A stretch of DNA of 64,000 nucleotides from Leptobrachium leishanense (lineage: Eukaryota; Chordata; Amphibia; Anura; Megophryidae). Positions within the stretch are counted from its first letter, which is position 1, and each line of letters opens with the position of its first letter. The stretch lies in NCBI GenBank assembly GCA_009667805.1, contig CM019063.1, positions 83,975,877 through 84,039,876 of the forward strand, written 5' to 3'. Positions 32,806 to 43,810 of this stretch are shown piece after piece. The notes under the pieces were generated by a model, which ran no database searches, was not told where the DNA came from, and worked only from the letters and a program-made list of their open reading frames with translations. The position numbers and the translations under genes were made by a program.

Positions 32806-33400
32806 CATTCTGTGACAAATCAATTAAAGAAAAATTCATTTTGGACCTTGATGTCATGGATTTGGTTAATTTTTGGTACATTTGTACTTTACCATGAGAT
32901 GTTTAAAAAAAATTCTTTAAATTTTTATGTCCCCCCCTCTTTGAGATATTGAACTTTCAAATTGCCTAAAAACACCAAAATTCACTTGTCACTATAACTT
33001 CATACTTCCATTTACGAGATACCTGTGATTGCTACAGACATGGGACATACATGTGCCATTGTAAAGATTATGAGTAGGGCTTTTTTTATATATAAAACCT
33101 GACACAATTGTAAAATTTCAAAAATTCGGAAATTTTGGTATAAAAAATTGATTGAGTTTTTGGAAAACCTGATATTTATTTTCTTTTTTTTTTTTTTTTA
33201 AAAAAAACACTTAATGGTATATGTCTTGTAGCCAGTCTGTCCAAATTTCAAGGTGGTATCACTAACCCAATGGTATCATACAAAAAATTTTTATTTACAT
33301 TGTTGACAGTGACAAGGAATTAAATCGACATAATAGCTCCAAAAATACCCGAAAATATCTATACATGATGATAAAGAACCTCTTTTTTCTTTGCTAGCAT
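32801..33400. other. AT-rich transposon-like end, no gene
   Basis: Begins 'tgggtcattctgtgacaaat', resembling terminal sequences of dispersed DNA transposons. It is AT-rich, with poly(T)/poly(A) runs near 33185, and may be the 3' non-coding end of the element whose coding remnant follows. Confidence 0.35.
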
Positions 33401-33822
33401 GTTGGATGCTTTTGTCATCTCCTTTGGGTTAGCTGGTATGTTCTCCCTGTAGCTGTAGTTGGATCCAGTTTACAAAGGATGACATTTTCTGGCATGGTGA
33501 GAACATCCGGTTTCCTAAGATAATGGCATGATGTTGCTGGTCCAGCTGGATGTAAGAATGATAACTTGACTTCAGGTTCTACCGCATCCACCATGACTTG
33601 TCATGCCACAGACATGGCACATGCCACAAAACCATTCATACGATCAAAACTTACATCTTGAAGATCAGGAGTGACTTTAATACACAGAGGACACGGAATC
33701 TCATAAAACTCAGAGCCTCCATCTCGGTGCCCTACTATTATAGGAAACCCACCTCTCCCAAATACGAGAGTTCCAGAAGCGTTTGCAGGCATTACAGAGC
33801 CTGTACCTAACAAATGTACCAA
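33400..33822 (-). pseudogene. Transposon-encoded protein fragment, C-terminal domain
   Basis: On the minus strand a frame from 33822 reads GFPIIVGHRDGG, EIPCPLCIK, then a TGA at 33601-33603. It continues in the same frame with VMVDAVEPEVKLSFLHPAGP, ENVILCKLDP and TTATGRTYQL, stopping near 33405. The pattern 'VkFlHP.GPa...W....' plus 'T.TGR.Y.L' recurs at the C-termini of uncharacterised transposon proteins in animals. The fragment lacks any N-terminal catalytic region and has at least one nonsense codon. Family not identified. Confidence 0.55.
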
Positions 33823-34440
33823 AAGGCCGCTCTACTGAGCAGCTCCAAGCCCCTCCTGCTGCTTTTCAGCCAAGGAGAGGCAGAGATGGTGGGTTTTATT
33901 TATACACGCACCAAACACTTCCCATTTGGGATTAAAAACAAAAACATGGAAAGAGGAACAGCTGCAGAACGACGGACTGGTGTTACAAGCATGATATACA
34001 TAAATACAGAAAAAATGGCGTCGCGCCCATACTCACCGGAGCGGCAGCAACTACCAGGAGTAACAGCCCAGTTAATGTATAAAACATAACAAGGAAAAAA
34101 AGTGTCATCTGCGCTCGTTTCTATGTGTTCCATGTACAACAAAACTGAGGTTTGTTTGTTTGTAGCTTGGAGGCTTGGAGCTGCTCAGTAGAGCGGCCTT
34201 TTGGTCACATTTGTTAGGTACTCTGTAAAGAGGTGCCGTGAACTGGCGAGTGAGCTTACGTTGCAATGGCCATTGAAACAAACAAAAATCTCAGTTTTGT
34301 TGTACATGGAACACATAGAAACGAGCGCAGATGACACTTTTTTTCCTTGTTATGTTTTATACATTAACTGGGCTGTTACTCCTGGCAGTTGCTGCCGCTC
34401 CGGTGAGTATGGGTGCGACGCCATTTTTTCTGTATTACAG
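33793..34440. repeat. Interleaved inverted duplication (order B-A-B'-A')
   Basis: Block B (33793-33855) is the reverse complement of B' (~34165-34222). Block A (~33990-34150) is the reverse complement of A' (~34290-34437). The arms therefore interleave and do not nest, so both pairings cannot form in one simple hairpin. Identity is high: A and A' differ at few positions. The A' strand contains a signal-peptide-like start with a splice-donor-like end (see findings). Confidence 0.85.
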
Positions 34441-34690
34441 AGCCTGTATTCGCCTCAGGGAGACTCCCGGGACTTCCAGGAGAATTGGGATCACTGTGTA
34501 CGTTTAGTTAAGTAAATATTTTACTCTATATGTGTCACTGTGTACGACCATTTTGTGTCAAAAACTGCCCTTCTCCCATATGTTTACAGCAGTTGCTCCT
34601 CACAGTGTGGCTTTGGGCATAGAATGGAGTGAATGTGTATGTAGTCATGGAAACCAACTCAAATCATTTTATCGTTTGGGATGTATGCAA
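34441..34690. other. Intron, nothing recognised
   Basis: Short unique stretch between the inverted duplication and the LTR element; no domain in any frame. Confidence 0.5.
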
Positions 34691-34695
34691 AGGAC
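34691..34695. repeat. Gypsy-A target-site duplication (AGGAC), left
   Basis: AGGAC directly before the 5' LTR, repeated at 40259-40263 directly after the 3' LTR. Confidence 0.9.
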
Positions 34696-35244
34696 TGTAA
34701 CGTTGGGAGCTTCCAGCCCTACCTGTGTGCTTGAGGGCAGCATGTCTGATGCTGCTCGCTGACCAATGCCCGGTTTAAATGGAGACAGGCAGGGAGGTGG
34801 TTGCATGAGGCGCGGCTTGAGTGGGGGGCGTGGCCTGGTGAAGGTCTTTAAAAACCCTCAGTGTATTCTCAGCAGTTGCCAGATCGTGGTTATCCATACC
34901 TGAGCTCCTTGTACCTGACTGCTATATTGAATTAACCCGTTATTGACCTCTGCTTGTTTCTGACTATTCTGCCTTCTGTTGCCCTAGACCATTTTCTTGT
35001 ACTACGCCACTGCTCTGATATCGACCCGGCTATTCCATTTGACCATTCTGAACTCTGTATTCCTGATTCTGGCTCGGCTGACTACTCCCCGTGTTGTTAA
35101 CCCTTTCTGTCTAGCTAGTTTACCTGGCCAATTCTAAGGACCAGACAGTTAGAGATCTTTCACGGCTACTCTGTTGGTAGCTTCTGGGCTCTGTGGGAGT
35201 GTGGGGTGTTAAGTACTGCGTGGTGGGATCTGGGAACCGTGACA
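34696..35244 (+). repeat. Gypsy-A 5' LTR
   Basis: 549 bp, TGTAACG...GTGACA. Contains a TATA-like 'ctttaaaaaccctc' at ~34849-34862 that could position transcription start. Confidence 0.93.
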
Positions 35245-35260
35245 TTACAATCTGGCCACT

Positions 35261-36193
35261 ATGGATCCCGCAGATTTAACACAGCACTTGGCTAACTTTG
35301 TATCCAGACAGGATGAGCAGGATCATAGGATGGATCAGTTTGCTATTGCCTTATAAACTATCCTGACTCGTACGGCTCACCTGGAACCAGCTGGGGTTGC
35401 ACCCCCGCTTGATATACCTGTGTCCCCTGTCGTTCAGACATCCCAGGTACACATGACCGCTCCTATGAGGTTTGACGGTACTCCCTCAGAGTGCCGGGGA
35501 TTTTTGGTCCATGTGGATATTCATTTTAAATTAAATCCACAGATGTTTTTCTCTGACATTGCCAAAGTGGGGTTCATTATTAATCATCTGTCTGGCAGAG
35601 CATTGACATGGGCGACTCCGTTATGGGAGGCGGAGAAGCCTATCATACGGGATTATAAAGAATTCATAGCCGAGTTACAACGTACATTTAATCCTACCAG
35701 AAAGGCCACGGTAGCTGGCAAATCCTTGTTCCGCATACGTCAAGGGAACAGGACTGTTTCTGATTATGCCATAGAATTTAAAACCTTGATCTCTGATGTG
35801 AACTGGACAAATGAGACACTGGTTCTGGCTTTTATGGAGGGGTTATCAGAGTCATTGATGCATGAATTGGCTCCACGTAAACTACCTGAGGTATTGTGTG
35901 AATTCATTGATTATTGTATAGATCTGGATAATCAGATAAGGGACAGAAGGACTCCAAGAGAGAAGCCCAAGAGACCATTACATAGGTTGGCCCCTGTCTT
36001 TCAGGCACCACCAAGAGAGTTATCTCCTCCCTCTGAGCCTATGCAACTAGGCCGTACTAGGCTTACAGAGGAAGAGAGAACAAGGCGTTTTCGTGAGGGA
36101 TTGTGCCTGTATTGTGGTTTGGGGGGACATGTACGATTTCAATGTCCTACTCGTCCTAAAATGCATGATAAGCCGGAAAACTACCGCACCTAA
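35261..36193 (+). pseudogene. Gypsy-A gag with one nonsense codon
   Basis: ATG at 35261 (MDPADLTQHL). The only break is an in-frame TAA at 35354-35356, 31 codons in. The remainder is open. A capsid-type region follows (FDGTPSECRGFL, FILHLSGRA-like helix, MQLGRTRL), and a CCHC zinc knuckle CLYCGLGGHVRFQC lies near the C-terminus. Gag would form the particle and bind element RNA through the knuckle. The total of about 310 codons is normal for this group. Confidence 0.9.
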
Positions 36194-36213
36194 GGCAGCT
36201 GAGGAGACAGGCC

Positions 36214-39200
36214 TTGGGTGTGACGTGCATGTCTCCTGTCAAAGACACTAAACTTATGTTACCAGTATCCTTGGCTTGGGAGACCAAGACCACACATACT
36301 ACCGCTTTTTTGGATTCTGGGGCTGCTGGCAACTTTATCGATGTTAACTACGCTTCTTCCATTTCTCTACCTCTGGTTGTAAGAGAGACACCCTTAGCCG
36401 TCGAAGCCATAGACGGCAGACCGTTATCCTGCCCTAGGATTACTCACGATACGGTTACAGTGGTTCTTACCACTGGTCTCTTGCATAAAGAAGAAATCAT
36501 ATTTCAAGTTATCCATTCACCTTCCAATCCTGTTGTACTTGGTTTCCCTTGGTTGGTGGAACATAATCCTGTTATTGATTGGGCTAAGGGAGAGATACTG
36601 TCTTGGAGTCCTGCTTGTTTTGGGACTTGTTTAATACCCATTCAGCATGTCGGTGCCCTGAACACACCCACAGCTCCTCCATTGTCTACAGAGGTTCCTG
36701 ACCAATATGCCGACCTCAGGGCTGTATTTGATAAAAGAGAGGCAGAGAAACTGCCTCCACATAGACCATATGATTGTGCCATAGATATTCATCCTGGTAC
36801 CATGCCTCCTCGAGGCAAAGTATATCCTCTTTCTATAAAGGAGAACCAAATTATGGAAGAGTACATAAAGGAGAATTTGGAGAGAGGTTTTATCCGACGT
36901 TCCTCTTCTCCAGCAGGGGCTGGGTTCTTTTTTGTGTCTAAAAAAGAGGGAGATTTACGCCCGTGTATCGATTATAGGGGCCTTAACAAGATCACCATTA
37001 AGAACGTGTACCCTATCCCTCTCATATCAGAACTGTTCGACAGGTTAAGGGCGTCAGCAGTATACACAAAACTTGATTTAAGAGGAGCTTACAACCTGAT
37101 ACGTATAAAAGAGGGGCATGAGTGGAGAACAGCATTTAACACCAGGAGTGGGCATTATGAATACTTGGTCATGCCTTTCGGTCTTTGTAATGCTCCAGCG
37201 GTATTCCAGAATTTTATTAATGATGTGCTCAGAGATTTCTTACAAACCTTTGTTATAGTATACCTAGACGATATATTGATTTACTCTCCCGATCTGAAAA
37301 CCCACCATGCACATGTCAGACAGGTATTAGCAAAATTACTGGACAATGGTCTTTATTGCAAACTAGAGAAGTGTTTATTCGACATTACTACTGTGAAATT
37401 CCTTGGGTATATTATCACTCCAGAAGGTTTTGAGATGGATCCTTCTAAACTCACGGCCATCTCAGAATGGCCTCTCCCTCAAGGTCTCAAGGCCATACAG
37501 AGGTTTCTGGGGTTTTCCAACTATTATAGGAGATTTATCAAGAATTATTCCACTGTAGCCTCCCCTATCATTAATATGACACGTAAAGGTCTGAAGAACC
37601 AGATCTGGTCTTCTCAATCCAAACAAGCATTTGAAGCCCTCAAACAAGCTTTCACTTCCGCTCCCGTGTTACGGCATCCTGATCCCAGGATTCCGTTTGT
37701 TCTTGAGGTTGATGCTTCCGAGATAGGCATTGGGGCTGTCCTGTCTCAAAGAGAGTCTCCAGGAAAACCTCTACATCCTTGTGGGTTCTTTTCAAGAAAA
37801 TTATCACCAGCAGAACGCAATTATGATATCGGTAACAGAGAATTGCTTGCTATTGTGTCTGCCCTATCAGAGTGGAGACATTTGTTGGAAGGGACTCTTG
37901 ACCCTTTATTGATAATTACTGATCATAAGAACCTTACGTACATCGGGGATGCTAAACGTTTGAACGCGAGACAGGGCAGGTGGTCATTGCTACTGTCTCG
38001 GTTTAATTTTGTATTGACTTACAGACCAGGTGACCGCAATGTAAAGGCTGATGCCTTATCTCGTCAATATGACCCGTATGAATCTAATACACAAGACCAC
38101 AATCCTATAGTTCCTCCTGAACGTATTGTGGCTTCCACAGTCTTGCCTGTCTCCTCGCCTTTCCTGGAACGCCTCCAGGCAGTTCAAGTAGGGGCTCCAC
38201 CTGACAAGCCTCCAGATATGTTGTTTGTACCTGAAAAGGAAAGACAAGAATTACTCATAATGTTTCATGATTCTAAACCAGCAGGTCATCCTGGTATTAC
38301 TAAGACTCTTACCAGTATCTCCAGACAGTTCTGGTGGCCCACCATGCGACAGGACGTACGTTTGTTTGTTTTGGCTTGTCAAGTCTGTGCCAGAAGCAAA
38401 ACCAGTAAATCCTTCCCTGTCGGTCTATTGCAGCCTTTACCCATGCCTAAGAGGCCTTGGTCTCATCTATCTATGGATTTTATTGTGGACTTGCCGAAGT
38501 CCAAGGGTCATACTGTGGTTCTGACAGTTGTAGACCACTTCTCCAAAATGGCTCATTTTGTCCCTCTACCTAAGCTTCCTACAGCCAAAGAACTGGCGGT
38601 TGTATTTGCTAGAGAGATTGTACGAATACATGGGGTTCCGTCTGAAATAGTCTCTGACAGAGGAGCCCAGTTCGTCTCTCGTTTCTGGAGGGTTTTCTGT
38701 GCAGAGATGGGGGTGCGATTGGCCTTCTCTTCAGCATATCATCCACAAACCAATGGGGCAGCAGAGAGGGCAAATCAGGGCCTCGAGCAGTACATACGTT
38801 GCTTTACCACACAACAACAAGACAATTGGTCGGAGTTGTTGCCCTGGGCTGAGTATGCACGTAATAACGCCGTTAACGAGACCACTGGCCACTCTCCTTT
38901 TTCTGCCATCTATGGTTTTTTCCCTCCGACTCTACCGCTTCAGTTTACTGAACAGGTCATCCCGGCTCTCGATGACCATCTCACTCAACTGCAAAAGATT
39001 TGGAGACAGATTTGAGAAAATATGGAGCGCAATGTTGCTGTCCAGAAACGCAAGGCTGACAGGCATAGGTTACAAGCTCCCTCCTATAACGTGGGGGATA
39101 GAGTTTGGTTGTCCACTAGGAACGTGAAGTTGCGGGTGCCTTCTATGAAAATGGCACCTCGGTTTATAGGTCCATATAGGATCATTCGCCGCGTTAATCC

Positions 39201-39633
39201 TGTGGCTTATGCTCTTGCCCTTCCTAAACATCTTCGCATGCACAACGTCTTCCACACCTCCCTACTGAAGCCATTGTTGTGTAACAGGTACACGTGGGTC
39301 GTTCCTCCTCCACCTATTCAGGTTGATGGTGAATCTGAGTATGAGGTTAGGAGGGTTTTGGATTCTAGGCTGTGCAGGGGCGCTCTGCAGTACTTGGTCG
39401 ATTGGGTGGGTTATGGTCCAGAAGACCGGTCCTGGATTCCAGCTTCCGACATGTCTGCCTCTAGGTTGGTCAGGGCGTTCCATGCCTCACACCCCGATCG
39501 CCCTGGTGGTCGTCCTGCTGCTCGTCCTGTTGGTCGTCCGGTGGCGTCCCGTGGAGAGGGGGGTACTGTAACGTTGGGAGCTTCCAGCCCTACCTGTGTG
39601 CTTGAGGGCAGCATGTCTGATGCTGCTCGCTGA
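36214..39633 (+). pseudogene. Gypsy-A pol (PR-RT-RH-IN-chromodomain), one nonsense codon
   Basis: The frame opens just after gag, in a different phase. Aspartic protease DSGAAGNF (about 34-41); reverse transcriptase with YLDDILIYS at ~350; RNase H starting VDASEIGIGAVLSQ (~499); zinc-binding HHCC and integrase core with DFIVDL (~755), SDRGAQF (~815) and the Glu in AAERANQG (~851). A TGA at 39013-39015 interrupts the integrase C-terminus. The same frame continues to the chromodomain (YEVRRVLD, LVDWVGYGPEDRSWIP at ~39343-39450). The last ~22 codons lie inside the 3' LTR. PR, RT, RH and the IN core are undamaged. Confidence 0.94.
39554..39566 (+). other. Gypsy-A polypurine tract
   Basis: 'gagaggggggtac' immediately before the 3' LTR. 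Purine-rich, as needed for plus-strand priming. Confidence 0.8.
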
Positions 39634-40258
39634 CCAATGCCCGGTTTAAATGGAGACAGGCAGGGAGGTGGTTGCATGAGGCGCGGCTTGAGTGGGGGGA
39701 GTGGCCTGGTGAAGGTCTTTAAAAACCCTCAGTGTATTCTCAGCAGTTGCCAGATCATGGTTATCCATACCTGAGCTCCTTGTACCTGACTGCTATATTG
39801 AATTAACCCGTTATTGACCTCTGCTTGTTTCTGACTATTCTGCCTTCTGTTGCCCTAGACCAGGGGTCAGCAACCTTGGCTCCCTGATGTTTATGGAACT
39901 ACATCTACCAAGATGCTCAGTCACCCATTAGGCTGACTGAGCCACATGGGAAATGTAGTTCCTAAAACATCAGGGAGCCAAGGTTGCTGACCCCTGCCCT
40001 AGACCATTTTCTTGTACTACGCCACTGCTCTGATATCGACCCGGCTATTCCATTTGACCATTCTGAACTCTGTATTCCTGATTCTGGCTCGGCTGACTAC
40101 TCCCCGTGTTGTTAACCCTTTCTGTCTAACTAGTTTACCTGGCCAATTCTAAGGACCAGACAGTTAGAGATCTTTCACGGCTACTCTGTTGATAGCTTCT
40201 GGGCTCTGTGGAGTGTGGGGTGTTAAGTACTGCGTGGTGGGATCTGGGAACCGTGACA
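39567..40258 (+). repeat. Gypsy-A 3' LTR with internal MITE
   Basis: 692 bp, which is 548 bp plus a 136-bp MITE and its 8-bp duplication. Otherwise nearly identical to the 5' LTR. Confidence 0.93.
39861..39996. mobile_element. hAT-type palindromic MITE in the 3' LTR
   Basis: Starts CAGGGGTCAGCAACCTTGGC and ends with its reverse complement. An 8-bp duplication CCCTAGAC lies at 39853-39860 and 39997-40004. The 5' LTR has a single CCCTAGAC at the same place, giving the empty site. It inserted after Gypsy-A. Confidence 0.95.
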
Positions 40259-40263
40259 AGGAC

Positions 40264-40534
40264 ATCCCTGGGGGTAGATTAGAAGTCTTTTAAGCTCCCT
40301 GTTTTATCTCATTCAGCTGCCAGCTCTTATCTCAAGACACATACAGAACACAATAGCCCCCTGCAGCCTTATCTAAAAATAATCACTCCTCTACCCCACT
40401 GACTGTTAAATACCGTAGAAGTTAAGCAACAACTGTAAATGTTTTGCACAGATTTTGTTAAATGTTGCATTATGGGAAAAATCCATGAAATGAAAACAGG
40501 AGATAAAAAACCTAGCTTTTTCATTTTTACGTGA
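40264..40534. other. Intron, nothing recognised
   Basis: AT-rich unique sequence between Gypsy-A and the decayed Tc1. Confidence 0.5.
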
Positions 40535-40584
40535 CTTGGTTTCCTCCATTCTGATGCTTTGCCAGGCTCTATCTGTAGCTGTCA

Positions 40585-41481
40585 TCAGTTGTTCTTTGTG
40601 GGTCTTTCTGCCTTTAGTTTTTCCTTCAGTAAGTGAAATGCATGCTCAGTTGGGTTGAGATCAGATGAGTGACTCGGCCATTGCAGAATTTTCCACTTCT
40701 TTTCCTTCAAAAACTGTGTTGCTTTTGCAATGTGTTTTGGATCATTGTCCATCTGTACTGTGAAGCGCCGTCCAATCAACTTTGCTGCATTTGGCTGAAT
40801 CTGGGCTAACAGTACATCTGAATTCATCCGGGTAGTTCTGTCTTGTCACATCATCAATAAAAACCAATGACCCAGTGCCACTGGAAGCCATGCATGCCCA
40901 TGCCATCACACTGCCTCCACCATATTTTGCGGATGACGATGTGTGCTTTGGATCTTGAGCTGTTCCAAGTGTTCTCCACACTTGTTTCTTCCTGTCATTC
41001 TGATACAGATTAATCTTAGTTTCATCTGTCCAAAGAATGCTTTTCCAGAACTGGTCTGGCTTTTTTAAAAATGTTTTTTGGCAAAGTCTAATCTGGCTTT
41101 TCTATTCTTCAGGCTTATGAATGGTTTGCACCTTGTGGTGATCCCTGTTTATTTGCTCTCGTGAAGTTTTCTCTTGATTGTAGACTTTGATAATGATACA
41201 CTCACCTCCTGGAGAGTGTCCTGCACTTGTTTGGATGTTGTGAATGGGTTTTTCTTTACCATAGAGAGGATCCTGCGATCATCCACCACTGTTGTGTTCC
41301 GTGGACGTCTAGGCCTTTTTATATTACTGAGCTCACCAGTGCTTTCTTATTGCCTCAGAATGTACCAAACCGTTGAGTTGACCACTCCTAATGTTGCTGC
41401 TATCTCTCTGATGTATTTGTTCTGTTTTTGAAGCCTTACAATGGGCGGTTTCACTTGCATGGACAGCTCCTTTGACCGCAT
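40585..41481 (-). pseudogene. Tc1 transposase remnant (third family)
   Basis: The probable start ATG is at 41481 (MRSKELSMQ-like). The N-terminal DNA-binding part (41480-41050) is shattered by stops and shifts. The core is recognisable: AKYGGGSVMAWACM (40981-40742 frame), then in another frame RRFTVQMDNDPKH (second catalytic Asp) and SSDLNPTEHAFHLL (Glu), ending near 40585. A short internal deletion separates the two frames. Non-functional. Confidence 0.87.
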
Positions 41482-41557
41482 GATGTAGGTTCACAGCAAT
41501 AGATTCCAAATGCGAAGACCACACTTAGAATCAATTCCAGACCTTTTACCTGCTTAA

Positions 41558-42203
41558 AGTGGCATTAAACCCTCAGATTTTCTAACATAAAACCGTACTA
41601 TAATGTGAGCCTTACTGTAATCCAATGTAGTTTTCCTTCTCTTTGCTTTTGCTTCTGTTTCTTTTAAATCCTCATCTCTAATGCTTGGCAGGACTTCCTG
41701 TTTTCAGGTGACCACTGCTTCTCTGTAATGCCTCATGGTGTCAGCGTTTTCACCCAGAACTACAAGAGGACGTCCTGCAGACCTCCACATCCCCGCCCAC
41801 TTTCATTGCATTGTGAACTGTGCAATGAATAGGTTGTTTATGATAAAACATAAGCAATAAAGTGCATTTAAAATAAAAGAAAAAAATACCTAGCTCTGAT
41901 TATGAGAATCTGCAGAACAGGAAAAAATACCACAGCACGTTCAGACAGCAGTTGTCAATCACAAGTGGGCGGGATGTGGATGCCTGCAGGACGTCCTCTT
42001 GTAGTTCTGGGTGAAAACGCTGACACCATGAGGCATTACAGAGAAGCGGTGGTCACCTGAAAACAGGAAGTCCTGCCAAGCATGATTAGAGATGAGGATT
42101 TAAAAGAAACAGAAGCAAAGAGAAGGAAAACTACCCTGGATTACAGTAAAGCTCACATTATAGTACTGTTTTATGTTAGAAAATCTGAAGGTTTAATGCC
42201 ACT
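41558..42203. mobile_element. TTAA-flanked foldback element, ~240-bp arms
   Basis: TTAA at 41554-41557 and 42204-42207. Ends are AGTGGCATTAAACC and its inverse. The arms are near-identical inverted copies of ~240 bp (through 'aggacgtcctgcag'), with a ~160-bp AT-rich loop. TTAA flanks suggest piggyBac-type mobilisation. Non-coding. Confidence 0.88.
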
Positions 42204-42483
42204 TTAACTGATGGAGTAGCCAACACCTGGCCATGAAACAGCTTTTAATTAAATTGTCTAATTACTTTTGGTCCCTTTAAAAAGGGGGGTGGATACTCTT
42301 AAAGACTGTAATTCCAAAAATCTTCCTCCAATTTGGATGTACGTACACTCAAATTAAACCTGAGAGTGTTCACTTTCAGCCTATATCCATTATATAACTA
42401 TAGCATGAATATGTTTTGGTAAATACCAGAAAAAAACAAAAATTGTGCCTGCGTCCAAATATATATATATTTGGACCTAACTG

Positions 42484-42645
42484 TCTATGTATGTCCTTGT
42501 GGAGGCCAAAGGAATAGATGTGGCATAAAGGTTTCTTCTTTTTTTTTACGGCTCCTTATTATAAGCTATTACTTTCACAGAGAAAAAAACATGCATCTAT
42601 ACTCTTGTAATTTTACTGACGCCTGTACGATGCTAATGAAAGCTG
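42484..42645. other. Intron, nothing recognised
   Basis: Short unique stretch. Confidence 0.4.
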
Positions 42646-42863
42646 GGATTAATTTTAGGGTCAGGGTTACTTTTAGGCTTCGGGGTAGCAGATTTTGATC
42701 CATTTATCAGCCAACAGATTCTGCTCCTTAGACAGAAACTGCTGCCTAAAACTGAAGGGAAAAAGCAGATTCTGTGGGTTAGCGTTACTTTTAGGTTTGA
42801 GATCAACACTAACTCTGAAACCAACAGAAGGTAACCTTAACCCTACTCCTAACCCTAAAATTT
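42646..42863. repeat. Small inverted-repeat element with telomere-like ends
   Basis: Left end 'ttaattttagggtcagggtt'; right end 'ccctactcctaaccctaaaa'. These are imperfect inverted copies built from degenerate TTAGGG-like units. Internal 'aacagattctgct' / 'aagcagattctgtg' are also inverted. Too short and degenerate to be an interstitial telomere array. Confidence 0.6.
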
Positions 42864-42877
42864 TCCATGTCCATTTA

Positions 42878-43208
42878 GGCTGGCGTCAGGCGAGCGCAAT
42901 ATGTGTCCCGTACTGACATGCCTTCTGGCGTCCGTCGCAGCATTGAGACGCTGCTACGGGGCAAGCCACACGCTGTTGCGTGTGCAACAGCGGCCGTGCT
43001 ACGGCCGTGCAGCAGCCCTCTTCGTCAAAGCGCTAGGACGGTGTTGATGGAGCTGCAAAGTGCGATTCTCTATAGGAGGATCGAGCCTTGCAGCGCTGAG
43101 CGCACGAACTGCGCTCAGCAAGGTGGCCAGACTGACGTCGAGTGCAAGGAACGTCCATTTTCACAGACATTCCTTCCGCTCTTCAAATACGCTCGTCTGA
43201 CGCCAGCC
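42878..43208. mobile_element. Harbinger-like MITE, 331 bp, related subfamily
   Basis: TIRs GGCTGGCGTCAGGCGAGCG / CGCTCGTCTGACGCCAGCC with TTA duplications at 42875-42877 and 43209-43211. The TIR matches the 427-bp MITEs at 10-12 of 14 positions; the interior differs. CpG-rich. Confidence 0.85.
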
Positions 43209-43211
43209 TTA

Positions 43212-43810
43212 GCAATGCACTGGCGGTAGTAAAATGCTGCTAGTATGGTGTTAGGTTTCACATCCGTTGTTAAGTGTGAAACAAAACGTTTTTTTAAACT
43301 GCATCTTCATAATGGGGAAACATTTCAGGCTAGGACTTTTCCGCTGCGTCGTTTCCTCCGGCGCCCAGGAGTCTGCGACATTACTGTAAGATACCAAACG
43401 ATTGTAAATGTGTGTGCATAGAGACTCACATCAATGTTTAATGTGTTCATATATAACCCTGTTTAATATACACACAAGTAGATACATGAATCCACTAAAA
43501 TGAGCAAACGAAAAGTTATAATTAAAAAATACATTTTGTATTCTTTGTATAAACAGGTCTCTATTCAGGGTTTATACAGGGTGTACTTGTTAGTTGACAA
43601 AGATTGGGCATGTGGTGCTGGAGAGCTGGCGATGGACACAAACCCAGCTTTTAATGATGCATTTTTGATGACTTATGCTAAATAAAATATAATTTTTATA
43701 AGATGGAATGTCCCGCAGCATACAATGTATTTTATTTTACTATATTACGTGAACACATAAGTAGACTTTCAATATTTTTGCATTAATATTAATAAACATT
43801 TTTGTTTTAG
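43212..43810. other. msh3 intron, nothing else recognised
   Basis: AT-rich. Ends with the polypyrimidine tract and AG of the following exon ('tttttgttttag'). Confidence 0.6.

Larger units (their letters stand above)
34696..40258 (+). mobile_element. Ty3/gypsy chromovirus-type LTR retrotransposon (Gypsy-A)
   Basis: A complete element: 549-bp 5' LTR, gag, pol with chromodomain, polypurine tract and 3' LTR, flanked by AGGAC. LTRs start TG and end CA. Not counting a later 136-bp MITE and its duplication, the LTRs differ by four substitutions and one 1-bp indel by eye, so insertion is recent. The MDPA-starting gag 16 nt after the LTR, and the chromodomain, suggest the Sushi-like vertebrate chromovirus group. 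No env is present. Confidence 0.93.
40535..42483 (-). mobile_element. Decayed Tc1 element (third family) with nested foldback
   Basis: Right end 'tttggacctaactg' at ~42471-42483 matches the TIR type of a widespread fish/amphibian Tc1 family. The left TIR is lost. Interrupted by the TTAA foldback at 41558-42203. The transposase is on the minus strand and badly degraded. Confidence 0.8.

Noticed and set aside
34600..34690. Thrombospondin-like Cys/Ser segment after 'gtttacag'
   Set aside because: Only a short Cys-Ser-Ser-Gln-Cys-Gly-like run before a stop in the same frame; coincidence is more likely.
42646..42863. Interstitial telomeric repeat
   Set aside because: Only a few degenerate TTAGGG-like units in inverse orientation at the ends of a small element.
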